Below, in pieces: positions 45,580-54,131 of a stretch of DNA of 64,000 nucleotides. The stretch spans positions 1 through 64,000 of the forward strand of contig NZ_JQBY01000008.1 in NCBI RefSeq assembly GCF_001437405.1, written 5' to 3'. Each line of letters opens with the position of its first letter. Position 1 is the first letter of the stretch. Source of the stretch: Pediococcus ethanolidurans (GTDB lineage Bacteria > Bacillota > Bacilli > Lactobacillales > Lactobacillaceae). The position numbers and the translations under genes are program-made. The notes beneath the pieces are model-generated. The model searched no databases, was not told the DNA's origin, and worked only from the letters and a program-made list of their open reading frames with translations.

Positions 45580-47952
45580 TTACTTAAGTGGTTTCCAAGT
45601 CCAATCTTTAACTTCAGGAAGATCGTCTCCGTTATCACGAATATAGTTGTAATGTTTAACCAGTTTATTATCCATTTCTTGAATAAAGTCAGCACCGGTT
45701 TGTGCATACTCAGGAACATCAGAAATAGCCTCTTTTGCTAAATCAAATCGATCCAACTGGTTTACAACCCGCATATCAAACGGTGTTGTAATGTCCCCAT
45801 CTTCACGATAACCATGAACATGAATATTATGATTATGACGATCAAAGAATATCGACTTAATCAAATCTTCGTAACCATGGAATGCAAAGATAACTGGTGT
45901 ATCCTTCGTAAAGTAATGATCAAACTCTTTGTCAGATAATCCACGAGCATTCACTTTTGGACTCTGCAATTTAAGCAAATCAATCACATTAATGAAACGA
46001 ATCTTCAAGTCTGGGAAGTGGTCATGCAAAATATTGATTGCTGCCAAACTTTCCATATTTGGTTCTGTACCTGCAGCTGCAAAAATAATATCCGGTTTTG
46101 CACCCTGATCCGTACTTGCCCAATCAATTATGCCTAAGCCATTTTTAGCCAGTACTTCTGCTTCTTCAATTGAGTAGAACTGTGGTCGTGGTTGTTTTGA
46201 AGTAACCAAGACATTAATTTTTTCACGATCATTCATAATCAACGGACTAACCGCCAGCAATGAATTGGCATCAGCTGGTAAATACTCACGGATAAATGCT
46301 GGCTTTTTCTCTGCCATATGAGTCAGAATGCCAGGATCCTGATGCGTATATCCATTATGATCTTGCTGGAAACTAGTCGAAGTTGAAACAACATTCAAAG
46401 ATGGATAATCTTTTCGCCATTTCAATTCACTAGCTTTACGTAACCACTTGAAATGTTGCGTTAACATCGAGTCCACAACTCTTAAGAAAGCTTCATAACT
46501 TGTAAAGATACCATGGCGTCCGGTCAACGTATAACCTTCTAACCATCCTTCAGCCTGATGTTCAGAAAGTTGGGCGTCCAAGATTCGACCAGCCGGTGCC
46601 AAATCTTCATCCCAATCCTTTTTAATCGGATCAATCCACTGACGATTGGTTGTTTCAAACAAACCATACAAACGATTGGACATTGTTTCATCTGGTCCAA
46701 ACATACGGAAATTTTCAGGATTTAATTTGATCACATCTCGTAAATAATCTGACCAAACAATCATATCCTGTTTAACATTTGCGCCCCGTTTAGTTGTATC
46801 AACTGCATACTTACGAAAATCAGGCAATCGTAAATCATGAGGATTTACCCCACCATTGGTAATTGGATTGGCCGCCATTCGTTTATCACCCTGCGGTGCA
46901 ATGGCAGCTATTTCGGGTTTAAGTTTGCCATTATCATCAAATAATTCTTCAGGCTTATATGACTTCATCCAGTCGACCAACGCATCAGAATGTTGCATGT
47001 CAGCCTGATCCACAGGAATCGGAATCTGATGAGCACGGAACGTTCCTTCAATGACCGCACCATCCCAGGTTTTAGGACCAGTCCACCCTTTTGGTGAACG
47101 GAAAATAATTATTGGCCAATTTGGTAACGCTGGATCATTATTTTCACGGGCATGTTTTTGAATGGCCTCAATTTGTTCAACAGCTGAATCCATGGCCGTA
47201 GCCATCTCTAGATTCAGCTTTTTAATACCTTGATCTTTCACCTCAACAAAGATTGGATTCCAGTTTAAGCCTTCAAAGTATTGTTTAATCTTTTCATCAG
47301 ACATTCGGCTAAATAACGTTGGGTTACTTAATTTGTAACCATTAATATCTAGAATCGGTAAAACTGCCCCATCATTAATGGGATTAATAAATTTATTTGA
47401 TTGCCATGAAGTTGCCAAAGGACCCGTTTCGGCTTCACCATCACCCACAACAACTGCAGCAATTTGATCTGGATTATCCAAAATCGCACCAGTTCCATGT
47501 GAAAGTGAATAGCCTAGCTCGCCACCTTCATGAATGGATCCGGGAGTCACTGGAGCAGCATGAGATGCTACACCACCTGGCCAAGAAAATTGACGGAAAA
47601 GCTTCTTCATGCCGGTCTCATCCTGAGTAATTTCAGGATAGATTTCAGTATAACTGCCATCTAAATAAGAATTTGATACCATGACCTGGCCACCATGACC
47701 TGGGCCTTCAACATAAAACATATTTAAATTATATTTATTAATTACCCGATTTAAATGAGCATAAACATAGTTTTGTCCAGAAATTGTTCCCCAATGCCCA
47801 ATTGGATGAACCTTTACATCGTCTTCTTTTAAAGGACGTTTAAGCAACGGATTATCTTTTAAATAAAGTTGCCCCACTGACAGATAATTTGCCGCACGCC
47901 AAAATTTATCAAGATTTTCAAAATATGATTTTGATGAATAATCAACAGTCAT
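45580..47952 (-). CDS. xpk: Phosphoketolase (xylulose-5-P/fructose-6-P)
   Basis: Central enzyme of heterolactic fermentation: cleaves xylulose 5-phosphate (and perhaps fructose 6-phosphate) with phosphate to acetyl phosphate and glyceraldehyde 3-phosphate, using thiamine diphosphate. 790 residues, the usual size, with [14 protein letters not shown] at the N-terminus, HPIGHWGT, the cofactor motif GDGEAETGP and [18 protein letters not shown] at 47952 has AGGAG eight bases upstream; an earlier in-frame ATG at 47970 lies upstream of that site. The promoter region directly upstream is repeated four to five times (47959-48447), which suggests dosage of expression by tandem promoters. Confidence 0.96.
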   Translation of the reverse strand: MTVDYSSKSYFENLDKFWRAANYLSVGQLYLKDNPLLKRPLKEDDVKVHPIGHWGTISGQNYVYAHLNRVINKYNLNMFYVEGPGHGGQVMVSNSYLDGSYTEIYPEITQDETGMKKLFRQFSWPGGVASHAAPVTPGSIHEGGELGYSLSHGTGAILDNPDQIAAVVVGDGEAETGPLATSWQSNKFINPINDGAVLPILDINGYKLSNPTLFSRMSDEKIKQYFEGLNWNPIFVEVKDQGIKKLNLEMATAMDSAVEQIEAIQKHARENNDPALPNWPIIIFRSPKGWTGPKTWDGAVIEGTFRAHQIPIPVDQADMQHSDALVDWMKSYKPEELFDDNGKLKPEIAAIAPQGDKRMAANPITNGGVNPHDLRLPDFRKYAVDTTKRGANVKQDMIVWSDYLRDVIKLNPENFRMFGPDETMSNRLYGLFETTNRQWIDPIKKDWDEDLAPAGRILDAQLSEHQAEGWLEGYTLTGRHGIFTSYEAFLRVVDSMLTQHFKWLRKASELKWRKDYPSLNVVSTSTSFQQDHNGYTHQDPGILTHMAEKKPAFIREYLPADANSLLAVSPLIMNDREKINVLVTSKQPRPQFYSIEEAEVLAKNGLGIIDWASTDQGAKPDIIFAAAGTEPNMESLAAINILHDHFPDLKIRFINVIDLLKLQSPKVNARGLSDKEFDHYFTKDTPVIFAFHGYEDLIKSIFFDRHNHNIHVHGYREDGDITTPFDMRVVNQLDRFDLAKEAISDVPEYAQTGADFIQEMDNKLVKHYNYIRDNGDDLPEVKDWTWKPLK

Positions 47953-47958
47953 TGTAGT

Positions 47959-48447
47959 GCTCCTTTTCATATAAGAATGTCTATTTTACTATCGTAAAAT
48001 CCTATCTTCAATACGGATGTCCATCCTCGCTACACTGCTTAAGCAGCTAGTCGGACTGGCTCCTTTTCATAATAAGAATGTCTATTTTACTATCGTAAAA
48101 TCCTATCTTCAATACGGATGTCCATCCTCGCTACACTGCTTAAGCAGCTAGTCGGACTGGCTCCTTTTCATAATAAGAATGTCTATTTTACTATCGTAAA
48201 ATCCTATCTTCAATACGGATGTCCATCCTCGCTACACTGCTTAAGCAGCTAGTCGGACTGGCTCCTTTTCATAATAAGAATGTCTATTTTACTATCGTAA
48301 AATCCTATCTTCAATACGGATGTCCATCCTCGCTACACTGCTTAAGCAGCTAGTCGGACTGGCTCCTTTTCATATAAGAATGTCTATTTTACTGACCCAA
48401 AATTTTATTTTTAAAACAAATGTTTATTCTAACTACACGAATTAGCT
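47959..48447 (-). repeat. Tandem promoter/leader repeats upstream of xpk
   Basis: Four near-identical copies begin at 47959, 48059, 48160 and 48261 (periods 100, 101, 101), and a diverged fifth starts at 48362. Its first 33 bases are near-identical and the rest aligns without gaps over about 60 bases. Read toward xpk, each copy has TTGAAG, 17 bases, TAAAAT, then ATGAAAAGGA, which supplies the purine-rich ribosome-binding core, and a CTGCTTAAGCAG palindrome. In upstream copies the leader can encode a 7-codon peptide (MKRSQSD). Confidence 0.93.
47983..48011 (-). promoter_or_regulatory. Proximal xpk promoter
   Basis: -35 TTGAAG (48006-48011), 17-base spacer, -10 TAAAAT (47983-47988). Transcription would start about 25 bases before the xpk ATG. 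The same boxes recur about every 101 bases upstream in the next three repeat copies; the fifth copy keeps TAAAAT but not the -35. Confidence 0.7.
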
Positions 48448-48567
48448 CCCTTCAAATAGTTAACCTTTAAGCATTGTTATCGAATACAACACTATGATAA
48501 CGCGATCTTTCCTCGTGGTCAACTAATTTAAAAATTGATACGGTCCAATTTAAAAACGATTAAAAAA

Positions 48568-48602
48568 ACAGTTAACCTGTATGTTATGGTTAGCTGTTTT
48601 TC
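48568..48602. terminator. Terminator stranded by MITE insertion
   Basis: Stem AAAACAGTTAACC / GGTTAGCTGTTTT with T-runs on both strands. It is the natural 3' end of the minus-strand gntR-GNAT operon, now separated from it by the 268-bp MITE. Confidence 0.8.
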
Positions 48603-48620
48603 GACGTATTATGAATTGAA

Positions 48621-48888
48621 CTAAAGGTTGAAAGTATCAAAATCACTTCAATAACTGATGTTAAACGACTTAGTTTATGAAAAGTAGTTTACTGCCGTCC
48701 TGCGGCTCACATGGTCTGGAACGGGGTGGGCACGATTTGAAGCCAAGAAGAACACTTGTCTTCAAACTCGGCCTTATCCTAAGTAATAAATTACTAAGGA
48801 TAATTTCACCCCTGAGACCAATCGCCTCCGGACTAAGAACGTTTTTGTATCAGGCAACGAGATACGTTTTTGTAGTTTCAACCTTTAG
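48621..48888. mobile_element. MITE copy 3 (single-core form)
   Basis: 268 bp. The left end is CTAAAGGTTGAAAG; the right end TTTCAACCTTTAG matches its inverse. It is flanked by an exact 8-bp target duplication GAATTGAA (48613-48620 and 48889-48896). It carries one core with the hairpin CCTTATCCTAAGTAAT / ATTACTAAGGATAA. No transposase. The duplication proves it arrived by transposition. Confidence 0.93.
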
Positions 48889-48945
48889 GAATTGAAAACG
48901 AATTTGTTATTAATACTTCTGTATTTAAACCTTCAGATGTATAAA

Positions 48946-49416
48946 TTAAAGTTTTCGTGTCATCAAAATAAAGGGGTAAATTGACTTATTTGTTTCCTGT
49001 GTGTGTTTCTTTTGAGACATAAAACCTGCCTTAGCATATACTTTTTGAGCGCGAACATTAAATTCAGCAACATCTAAAGCAACTTCGGAAAAACTATAAT
49101 TATTTTTGATAAATTTAAGAATTAGTTGCAAAAATTCTAAACCCTTTCCTTTACCAGTTTCATCCGGTCTCAGCCCTAACCCTACTTCTACTTGTTCTGA
49201 ATTATTTCCTGAATCCAATGCAAAAAAACCAACCAGTTGGTTATTATCTGTTGTCACTTGAAAATAATGATCTGCTCGAAGGTTAGGTGAAATAATCTCT
49301 TCATAATCTTCAGGATCTTCGTTCATATTATAAAAAGCATATTCATCATTATATCGCCAATCATCCGCAATTATTAGAGCATTTTTTTGACTTAATTGTG
49401 CAATTTGGTATGTCAT
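48946..49416 (-). CDS. GNAT-family acetyltransferase
   Basis: 156 residues, RimI/YesJ-like: VEVGLGLRPDETGKGKGLEFLQ is the acetyl-CoA-binding motif A, followed by VALDVAEFNVRAQKVYAKAGF. Substrate unknown. ATG at 49416 with GGTGA five bases before it. It begins 18 bases after the gntR stop, so the two form an operon. Its natural terminator has been pushed 268 bp away by a MITE. Confidence 0.85.
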   Translation of the reverse strand: MTYQIAQLSQKNALIIADDWRYNDEYAFYNMNEDPEDYEEIISPNLRADHYFQVTTDNNQLVGFFALDSGNNSEQVEVGLGLRPDETGKGKGLEFLQLILKFIKNNYSFSEVALDVAEFNVRAQKVYAKAGFMSQKKHTQETNKSIYPFILMTRKL

Positions 49417-49434
49417 AACTTTCACCAATCGTTT

Positions 49435-50160
49435 TTACTTTAATTCCACCAATGCGTTATATTTCATATACTGGTAATGCAAACGCATATTGGATAATTC
49501 AAACGGTGTGCCATCATCCAAGAAAAAGATTCCCGACATCACACCAACGGGTTCCTGAGGTGTTAAATTTAACAATTTTTGATCCTCTTCAGTAGAAGGT
49601 TGAGCCTCAATTGATAAAAATGACTTGGTTACCGTTTGATTTTTCTTATCTTCTAAATAATTAAAAATAGAACCCGAAACAATCGTCCGCGACAATTCAG
49701 GTGCAATTTTGATAGGAATATAACCTGTTTCAATCATAACAGGTTGATCATCCAACAATCGTAGTCTACGAATCTGATAAACAAAATCTTCAGCCGCTAA
49801 GAAAAGATCCGTTTGCATTTCTTTAGTGGCTGGAATAACAGAAAAGTCTAAAACTTTTATCCCCGGCTTTTTTCCATCCGCACGCATGCTGTCTGTGACA
49901 CCTAAATTAGAACCTTCATAATTAAACAAAGAACGGTTCTTTAAATAAAGTGGATTCACAAATGTCCCTGAGCCACGTTTTTTAAACACAATTCCTTCAT
50001 TTGCAAGCACATTGAGTGCCCGTTTAATTGAACTGCGGCTCACGCCATACTGACTGGTAAGGGTGCGCTCATCTGGCAACTTTTTTGCCGGGAATTCATT
50101 ATCAAAGATTCGTTTTTCCAAATCTTTTAAAATTGTTTTATATACCAAATCAGCCAACAC
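49435..50160 (-). CDS. GntR/UTRA-family transcription regulator (HutC type)
   Basis: About 241 residues: an N-terminal winged helix (about 1-70, LPDERTLTSQYGVSRSSIKRALNVL and KRGSGTFV), then a UTRA ligand-binding domain (about 85-240). HutC/FarR/TreR-type regulators sense a small metabolite such as a sugar phosphate. Start is ambiguous among GTG 50166, GTG 50160 and TTG 50157; AAGAGG favours the two later ones. It is followed by a GNAT gene and is divergent from the YbaK-type gene. Confidence 0.85.
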   Translation of the reverse strand: MLADLVYKTILKDLEKRIFDNEFPAKKLPDERTLTSQYGVSRSSIKRALNVLANEGIVFKKRGSGTFVNPLYLKNRSLFNYEGSNLGVTDSMRADGKKPGIKVLDFSVIPATKEMQTDLFLAAEDFVYQIRRLRLLDDQPVMIETGYIPIKIAPELSRTIVSGSIFNYLEDKKNQTVTKSFLSIEAQPSTEEDQKLLNLTPQEPVGVMSGIFFLDDGTPFELSNMRLHYQYMKYNALVELK

Positions 50161-50256
50161 ACGCACCTCTTCAACTTTTTCATTTATTTACTTTGATTAT
50201 AGCATATCCCTATACTAGGCGTTTTTTGATCTACACAACATGTAACTGACTTATGC

Positions 50257-50262
50257 TAAAAT
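50257..50262 (+). promoter_or_regulatory. Extended -10 promoter of the YbaK-type gene
   Basis: TGCTAAAAT (TG at -15/-14, TAAAAT at 50257-50262). It overlaps the first in-frame ATG at 50261, so that ATG would lie at or before the transcription start. Confidence 0.5.
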
Positions 50263-50284
50263 GAAGTTCAGGAAGGTGAACATC

Positions 50285-50788
50285 ATTTCTAAAAAAAATA
50301 AGAAAAATAAAATAGATAAAACCCTGGTTGAAAAAATTTTGGATAAGGCCAATATGAAATATGAACAGTATGTCTTTCCAACAAAACAAGAGGGCGATGT
50401 TGAACAATTACAAGTTGACCATCTTAAAGAGGATGAACATCGTATTTACAAGACCCTTGCGTTGACTGGCAACAAAACTGGGCCACTGGTAGGTGTTTTG
50501 CCTATTGATGAACATTTAAGCTACAAAAAACTGGCAAAGGCTTCTGGTAATAAAAAGGTGGGAATGATTCCTCTAAAAGAGCTAGTGAAGACAACCGGAT
50601 ATGAACACGGGGCAAATACGCCAATTGGTATTTATGAAACGAAACATTTTCCAATTTATATTTCCGATATTGCACAAAAACAAGGAGAAATTATTGTTTC
50701 TTCTGGAAAAATTGGTCGTTCAGTTAAAATAGACGCTAATGATCTTAAAAAACTAGTTCATGGAACCTTTGCTGATCTGACCGAATAA
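50285..50788 (+). CDS. Cys-tRNA(Pro)/aminoacyl-tRNA deacylase, YbaK family, probably ATT-initiated
   Basis: 167 residues with the YbaK fold: KTLALTGNKTGPLVGVLPID, SYKKLAKASGNKKVGMI and GYEHGANTPIG. It removes cysteine or other wrong amino acids from tRNA(Pro). The ribosome-binding site GGAAGGTGA (50271-50279) is followed after five bases by ATT, the same spacing as GGAAGGTGA-N5-ATG of the universal stress gene, and the protein then begins SKKNKKN, as lactobacillus homologues do. The in-frame ATG at 50261 overlaps the -10 box. GTG 50276 lies inside the ribosome-binding site. Confidence 0.82.
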   Translation: MSKKNKKNKIDKTLVEKILDKANMKYEQYVFPTKQEGDVEQLQVDHLKEDEHRIYKTLALTGNKTGPLVGVLPIDEHLSYKKLAKASGNKKVGMIPLKELVKTTGYEHGANTPIGIYETKHFPIYISDIAQKQGEIIVSSGKIGRSVKIDANDLKKLVHGTFADLTE

Positions 50789-50840
50789 AAAAGATATGAC
50801 GCAATGAAGTTGTTTAACTTCACGTGTCATATCTTTTTTT
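50787..50840. terminator. Bidirectional terminator, YbaK gene and glycosyltransferase operon
   Basis: Stem AAAAAAGATATGAC / GTCATATCTTTTTT with inner GAAGTT/AACTTC pairing, T-runs both ways between convergent transcription units. Confidence 0.85.
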
Positions 50841-50896
50841 CTCTAACTACTTAACGAAGGTCAATGTTCAGAACTTACAAACAAAATCTTAAAAAA

Positions 50897-52426
50897 TTAT
50901 GCTTGGTTCTTCAAAATTGGTTGCCAACTCTTCATTGCATTTTTCTCTGAATAACGGTCACCAATTTCATAAGCCTTTTCACTATACTTGGCCAACGTAT
51001 CTGGATCACTCAGTAGATCAATAATAGCGCGACTAAACAAGAATACGTCACCATCACCTTCGTCAATTAAGCGACCATTTTCTTTATCTTTAATAATTTC
51101 ACTTGGACCATAATTACTGTTAAAAGCTACGGCCGGAACACCATGAGCCATTGCTTCAATCATGGCCAGTGGCATTGCATCCGATCGACTTGCCCCAACA
51201 AACAATTCGGATTGATTATAGACAGCCGTTAAATCATAAACAAAACCACGAAAATGAACTTGTTGACCAACCTTTAAATCCTGAGCAAGTTTTGTAAAAT
51301 CATCAACATCCTTTTTACTACCATAACCATATAAATCCAGTGTAACATTTGGAATTTTATCATTCACAATTTGTAAACTACGAATCAAACGATCAATTTG
51401 TTTTTCTGCCGTTAATCGGCCAACGTACAACAAACGATTCTCAATTCGATTGCGATGAACAACATGTGGTTCGTTTCTAGTTTTATTCAAAACTGTGGTT
51501 CCTGAAATAACATAAATCGGCACTTGCGGATGATTTAATTTTTGCGCCAAATCCCGTTTTTGAGCTTCTGTCATGACAATGATGCCATCTAACTCATCAA
51601 TTCGTGTCCCAAATACTGGTTCATATGCTGCATCAAACGCACTTCGGACCGGTTCCTGTGGATTAACAGCATGAACGATTGGCAAAGAAACATACTTGTG
51701 TGCCAAGGTGACCATGTTTAACATCGGCACATTGGTCTGTGCTGGTCGATCAGCGATAAACGTTTGATGACTACCGCCCTTACGGTTCAATTCATCCAAG
51801 AAAAAGGTAAATAGTTCATCTAAATTATCAAAGTTATAATCCTCACCCTTATAGTCAATCAACTTTAGTAAAGAATTAACTGGTCGTCCATTTGCATCAT
51901 GCATGTAATAAGATTCATACACTCGTTTACCCTCGGGCGTGAACATAAATTCAGCTGCAGGATCTCCCGTTGGTGTGTAGTACTTATCCATAGACTTAAA
52001 CCCACGCCAATCGTAAAATTCTGTTTTGGCTTTGTTCCCATACGCATCATAATAGTCAACATAGGAAACTTGTCCAAAAGTGCTGCTAGCAAAATAGACA
52101 TCTCCGACAACACGATCACCATCATAAATGCGACTAAAATCCGCACCCTGATCAACTTCATAAGCCTTAGGAAGATTTAAATCGATTGTTTTAAGAACTT
52201 TAGATTTTTCAATATGTTCGGCATTTTGAAAAAAGTCAAACATATTGACAACATCGTCATCACTTAAACTCAGTTTATCCATGTTACGATGTAATTCTTG
52301 ATTATAATCACGAGTCACAATTTTTGCATCGACATGATTATTTTTAAAAAGGTGAATACGATTTATTTCTGTATATTCAAGTCCCGAATTCAAAGCCATC
52401 AAATATTCATTCAAAAAGTAAATCAT
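50897..52426 (-). CDS. GT4-type glycosyltransferase (teichoic-acid or glycoprotein type), second of pair
   Basis: 509 residues: an N-terminal domain of the TarM/GtfA kind (residues 1-300; NEYLMALNSGLEYTEINR) and a C-terminal GT-B domain with LYVGRLTAEKQIDRLI and the Glu-x7-Glu motif in EAMAHGVPAVAFNSNYGPSEII. Family members add glucose or GlcNAc to wall teichoic acid, or to serine-rich adhesins. No Asp or SecA2 genes are near, so teichoic acid is more likely. It directly abuts its paralogue (stop TAG, then ATG). Confidence 0.85.
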   Translation of the reverse strand: MIYFLNEYLMALNSGLEYTEINRIHLFKNNHVDAKIVTRDYNQELHRNMDKLSLSDDDVVNMFDFFQNAEHIEKSKVLKTIDLNLPKAYEVDQGADFSRIYDGDRVVGDVYFASSTFGQVSYVDYYDAYGNKAKTEFYDWRGFKSMDKYYTPTGDPAAEFMFTPEGKRVYESYYMHDANGRPVNSLLKLIDYKGEDYNFDNLDELFTFFLDELNRKGGSHQTFIADRPAQTNVPMLNMVTLAHKYVSLPIVHAVNPQEPVRSAFDAAYEPVFGTRIDELDGIIVMTEAQKRDLAQKLNHPQVPIYVISGTTVLNKTRNEPHVVHRNRIENRLLYVGRLTAEKQIDRLIRSLQIVNDKIPNVTLDLYGYGSKKDVDDFTKLAQDLKVGQQVHFRGFVYDLTAVYNQSELFVGASRSDAMPLAMIEAMAHGVPAVAFNSNYGPSEIIKDKENGRLIDEGDGDVFLFSRAIIDLLSDPDTLAKYSEKAYEIGDRYSEKNAMKSWQPILKNQA

Positions 52427-53989
52427 CTATTCCGCCTCCTTTGCAGTTTGTTTCTCAAAGAATTTATCAGCATCTTCAATCAATTGTTGCCAATCTTTCC
52501 AAATTGATTTTTCACTGAAACGTTCACGACTCACATACGCATTGTCGCTATATTGACGTAACTGATCTTGATTTATCATAAGATCAATTAATGCTTGCGC
52601 GAAAGCTTTGTAATCGCCGTCTTTGACAAGTTTGCCGCTAAAATCATCTTCAATAATATCAGAAGGTCCATACGGAATGTCATATGCGACCACTGGTAGT
52701 CCATGAGACTGAGCTTCCAAAACTGCTAGCGCAAAGCCTTCAACCCGACTTGTCAAAACAGAAACTTGAGCCTTGTCCATCACGTCACCAATATTTGGCG
52801 TATACCCTTTAAACTGCACGACATCATCCAAACTGAGATCCTTAACCTGTTGTTTCAATTCTTTATCGGTTTTACCGTCTCCATAGCCCCAAAAATCTAG
52901 CGTAGTTTGCGGTAAATTTTTATGCACAATGGCAAATGCTTTGACTAAGTGATCCAAGCGTTTTTCAGGGAAAAGTCGTGCGACAACAATAATCTTTCCC
53001 AAAGTTCGATCTGTAAATGGAACCTTATCCTTCTTCATGAGGGCGTTTGGCACAATGCCAACTGGAATTGTGAAAATTGGTGTTTGCTTTTCATCAAAAC
53101 GCAGCTTAGCGTCAGCAGTTTGTCGATGTGTAGAATCAACCACAGCATTCCAATCTGTGAAATTATTTAATGAAAATTCAAAATTATTATTTAACAGTCG
53201 ATCCATTGGATTATTTGGATCGGCAGTATGGGCATTATGTAAAAACAGGACTTTATAAGCCTTAGTCTTCATGTGAAGTAGTGACCACTCGGTTTCGACT
53301 GCCCGGTCTGATATAAACACATTATGACCCGCATCAGCCTTATTAAGTTGATCGAAGAAGAACCGTTGTAATCCTTTTAAACCAGTAAACTCGTAATCTT
53401 GTCCATGAAAGTCTACGATGCGCAACAAAGAATTCTGGATTTTTCCTTGACCATCATTAAAGTAGAACGATTCATAAACTAATTTACCTTCTGGCGATAA
53501 AATTTGTTCGTTGCTAACGCCGCCCTGTGGATTATGGATTTCAATAATTGATAAAAAGCCACGATGATCATAGCGTTCTCGGCGTAAAAGGTTGCCAGCA
53601 TAGTCAAAATAGCTTGCTGTTTGCACTTGTGAATCATGCGCACTCCATGGTTCAATGCGCACAGCTACTCTTCCGCGTAAATCTTTTGCAGTATAGGTAT
53701 AAGTACCCTTATCGCGTCGTAATTTACAACCGTGTGGCAACTTGACATCTTTAGCCGTCAATTCTTTGGTCTTAAAATCTTCGGATCCTTGTAAGAATTC
53801 AAATAAATTAATATGATTTTTTTCAGAGATTCCGGCTATTTTTAAATTATGATGCAAGTCTACTTCAAAATTGCGAGTCACAATTTTGTTTGCAATTCCA
53901 TAGTCATTGAATAAATTTACCCGCTTAATTTGAGCATGTTCGATACCAGATTTATTTAAAGGAATGGTCGTATTCAGAAAGTAATACAT
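52427..53989 (-). CDS. GT4-type glycosyltransferase (teichoic-acid or glycoprotein type), first of pair
   Basis: 520 residues, paralogous to the following gene through its whole length: NTTIPLNKSGIEHAQIKR at the start, VVARLFPEKRLDHLVKA, and EAQSHGLPVVAYDIPYGPSDII with the retaining GT4 acidic pair. The two are transcribed together with no gap, as in TagE/TarM- or GtfA/B-like pairs, and may form a heteromer. ATG start with AGGTGGGAT nearby. Confidence 0.85.
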   Translation of the reverse strand: MYYFLNTTIPLNKSGIEHAQIKRVNLFNDYGIANKIVTRNFEVDLHHNLKIAGISEKNHINLFEFLQGSEDFKTKELTAKDVKLPHGCKLRRDKGTYTYTAKDLRGRVAVRIEPWSAHDSQVQTASYFDYAGNLLRRERYDHRGFLSIIEIHNPQGGVSNEQILSPEGKLVYESFYFNDGQGKIQNSLLRIVDFHGQDYEFTGLKGLQRFFFDQLNKADAGHNVFISDRAVETEWSLLHMKTKAYKVLFLHNAHTADPNNPMDRLLNNNFEFSLNNFTDWNAVVDSTHRQTADAKLRFDEKQTPIFTIPVGIVPNALMKKDKVPFTDRTLGKIIVVARLFPEKRLDHLVKAFAIVHKNLPQTTLDFWGYGDGKTDKELKQQVKDLSLDDVVQFKGYTPNIGDVMDKAQVSVLTSRVEGFALAVLEAQSHGLPVVAYDIPYGPSDIIEDDFSGKLVKDGDYKAFAQALIDLMINQDQLRQYSDNAYVSRERFSEKSIWKDWQQLIEDADKFFEKQTAKEAE

Positions 53990-54068
53990 AAAATCCCACC
54001 TTTTCAGTTTAAAATTGAGTTTATATCCTGATTATAGCAGAAAATGTTACCGTTTTAACAACCGCAAT

Positions 54069-54114
54069 AAAAAACGTTCATATCATTACTGATTTTCAGT
54101 AACAATACAAACGT
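54069..54114 (-). terminator. Terminator of the acetaldehyde dehydrogenase gene
   Basis: Minus strand: ACGTT / AACGT outer and TGTTACTGA / TCAGTAATGA inner stem, followed by TTTTTTA. Confidence 0.75.
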
Positions 54115-54131
54115 AATTTCAAAAAACTATT

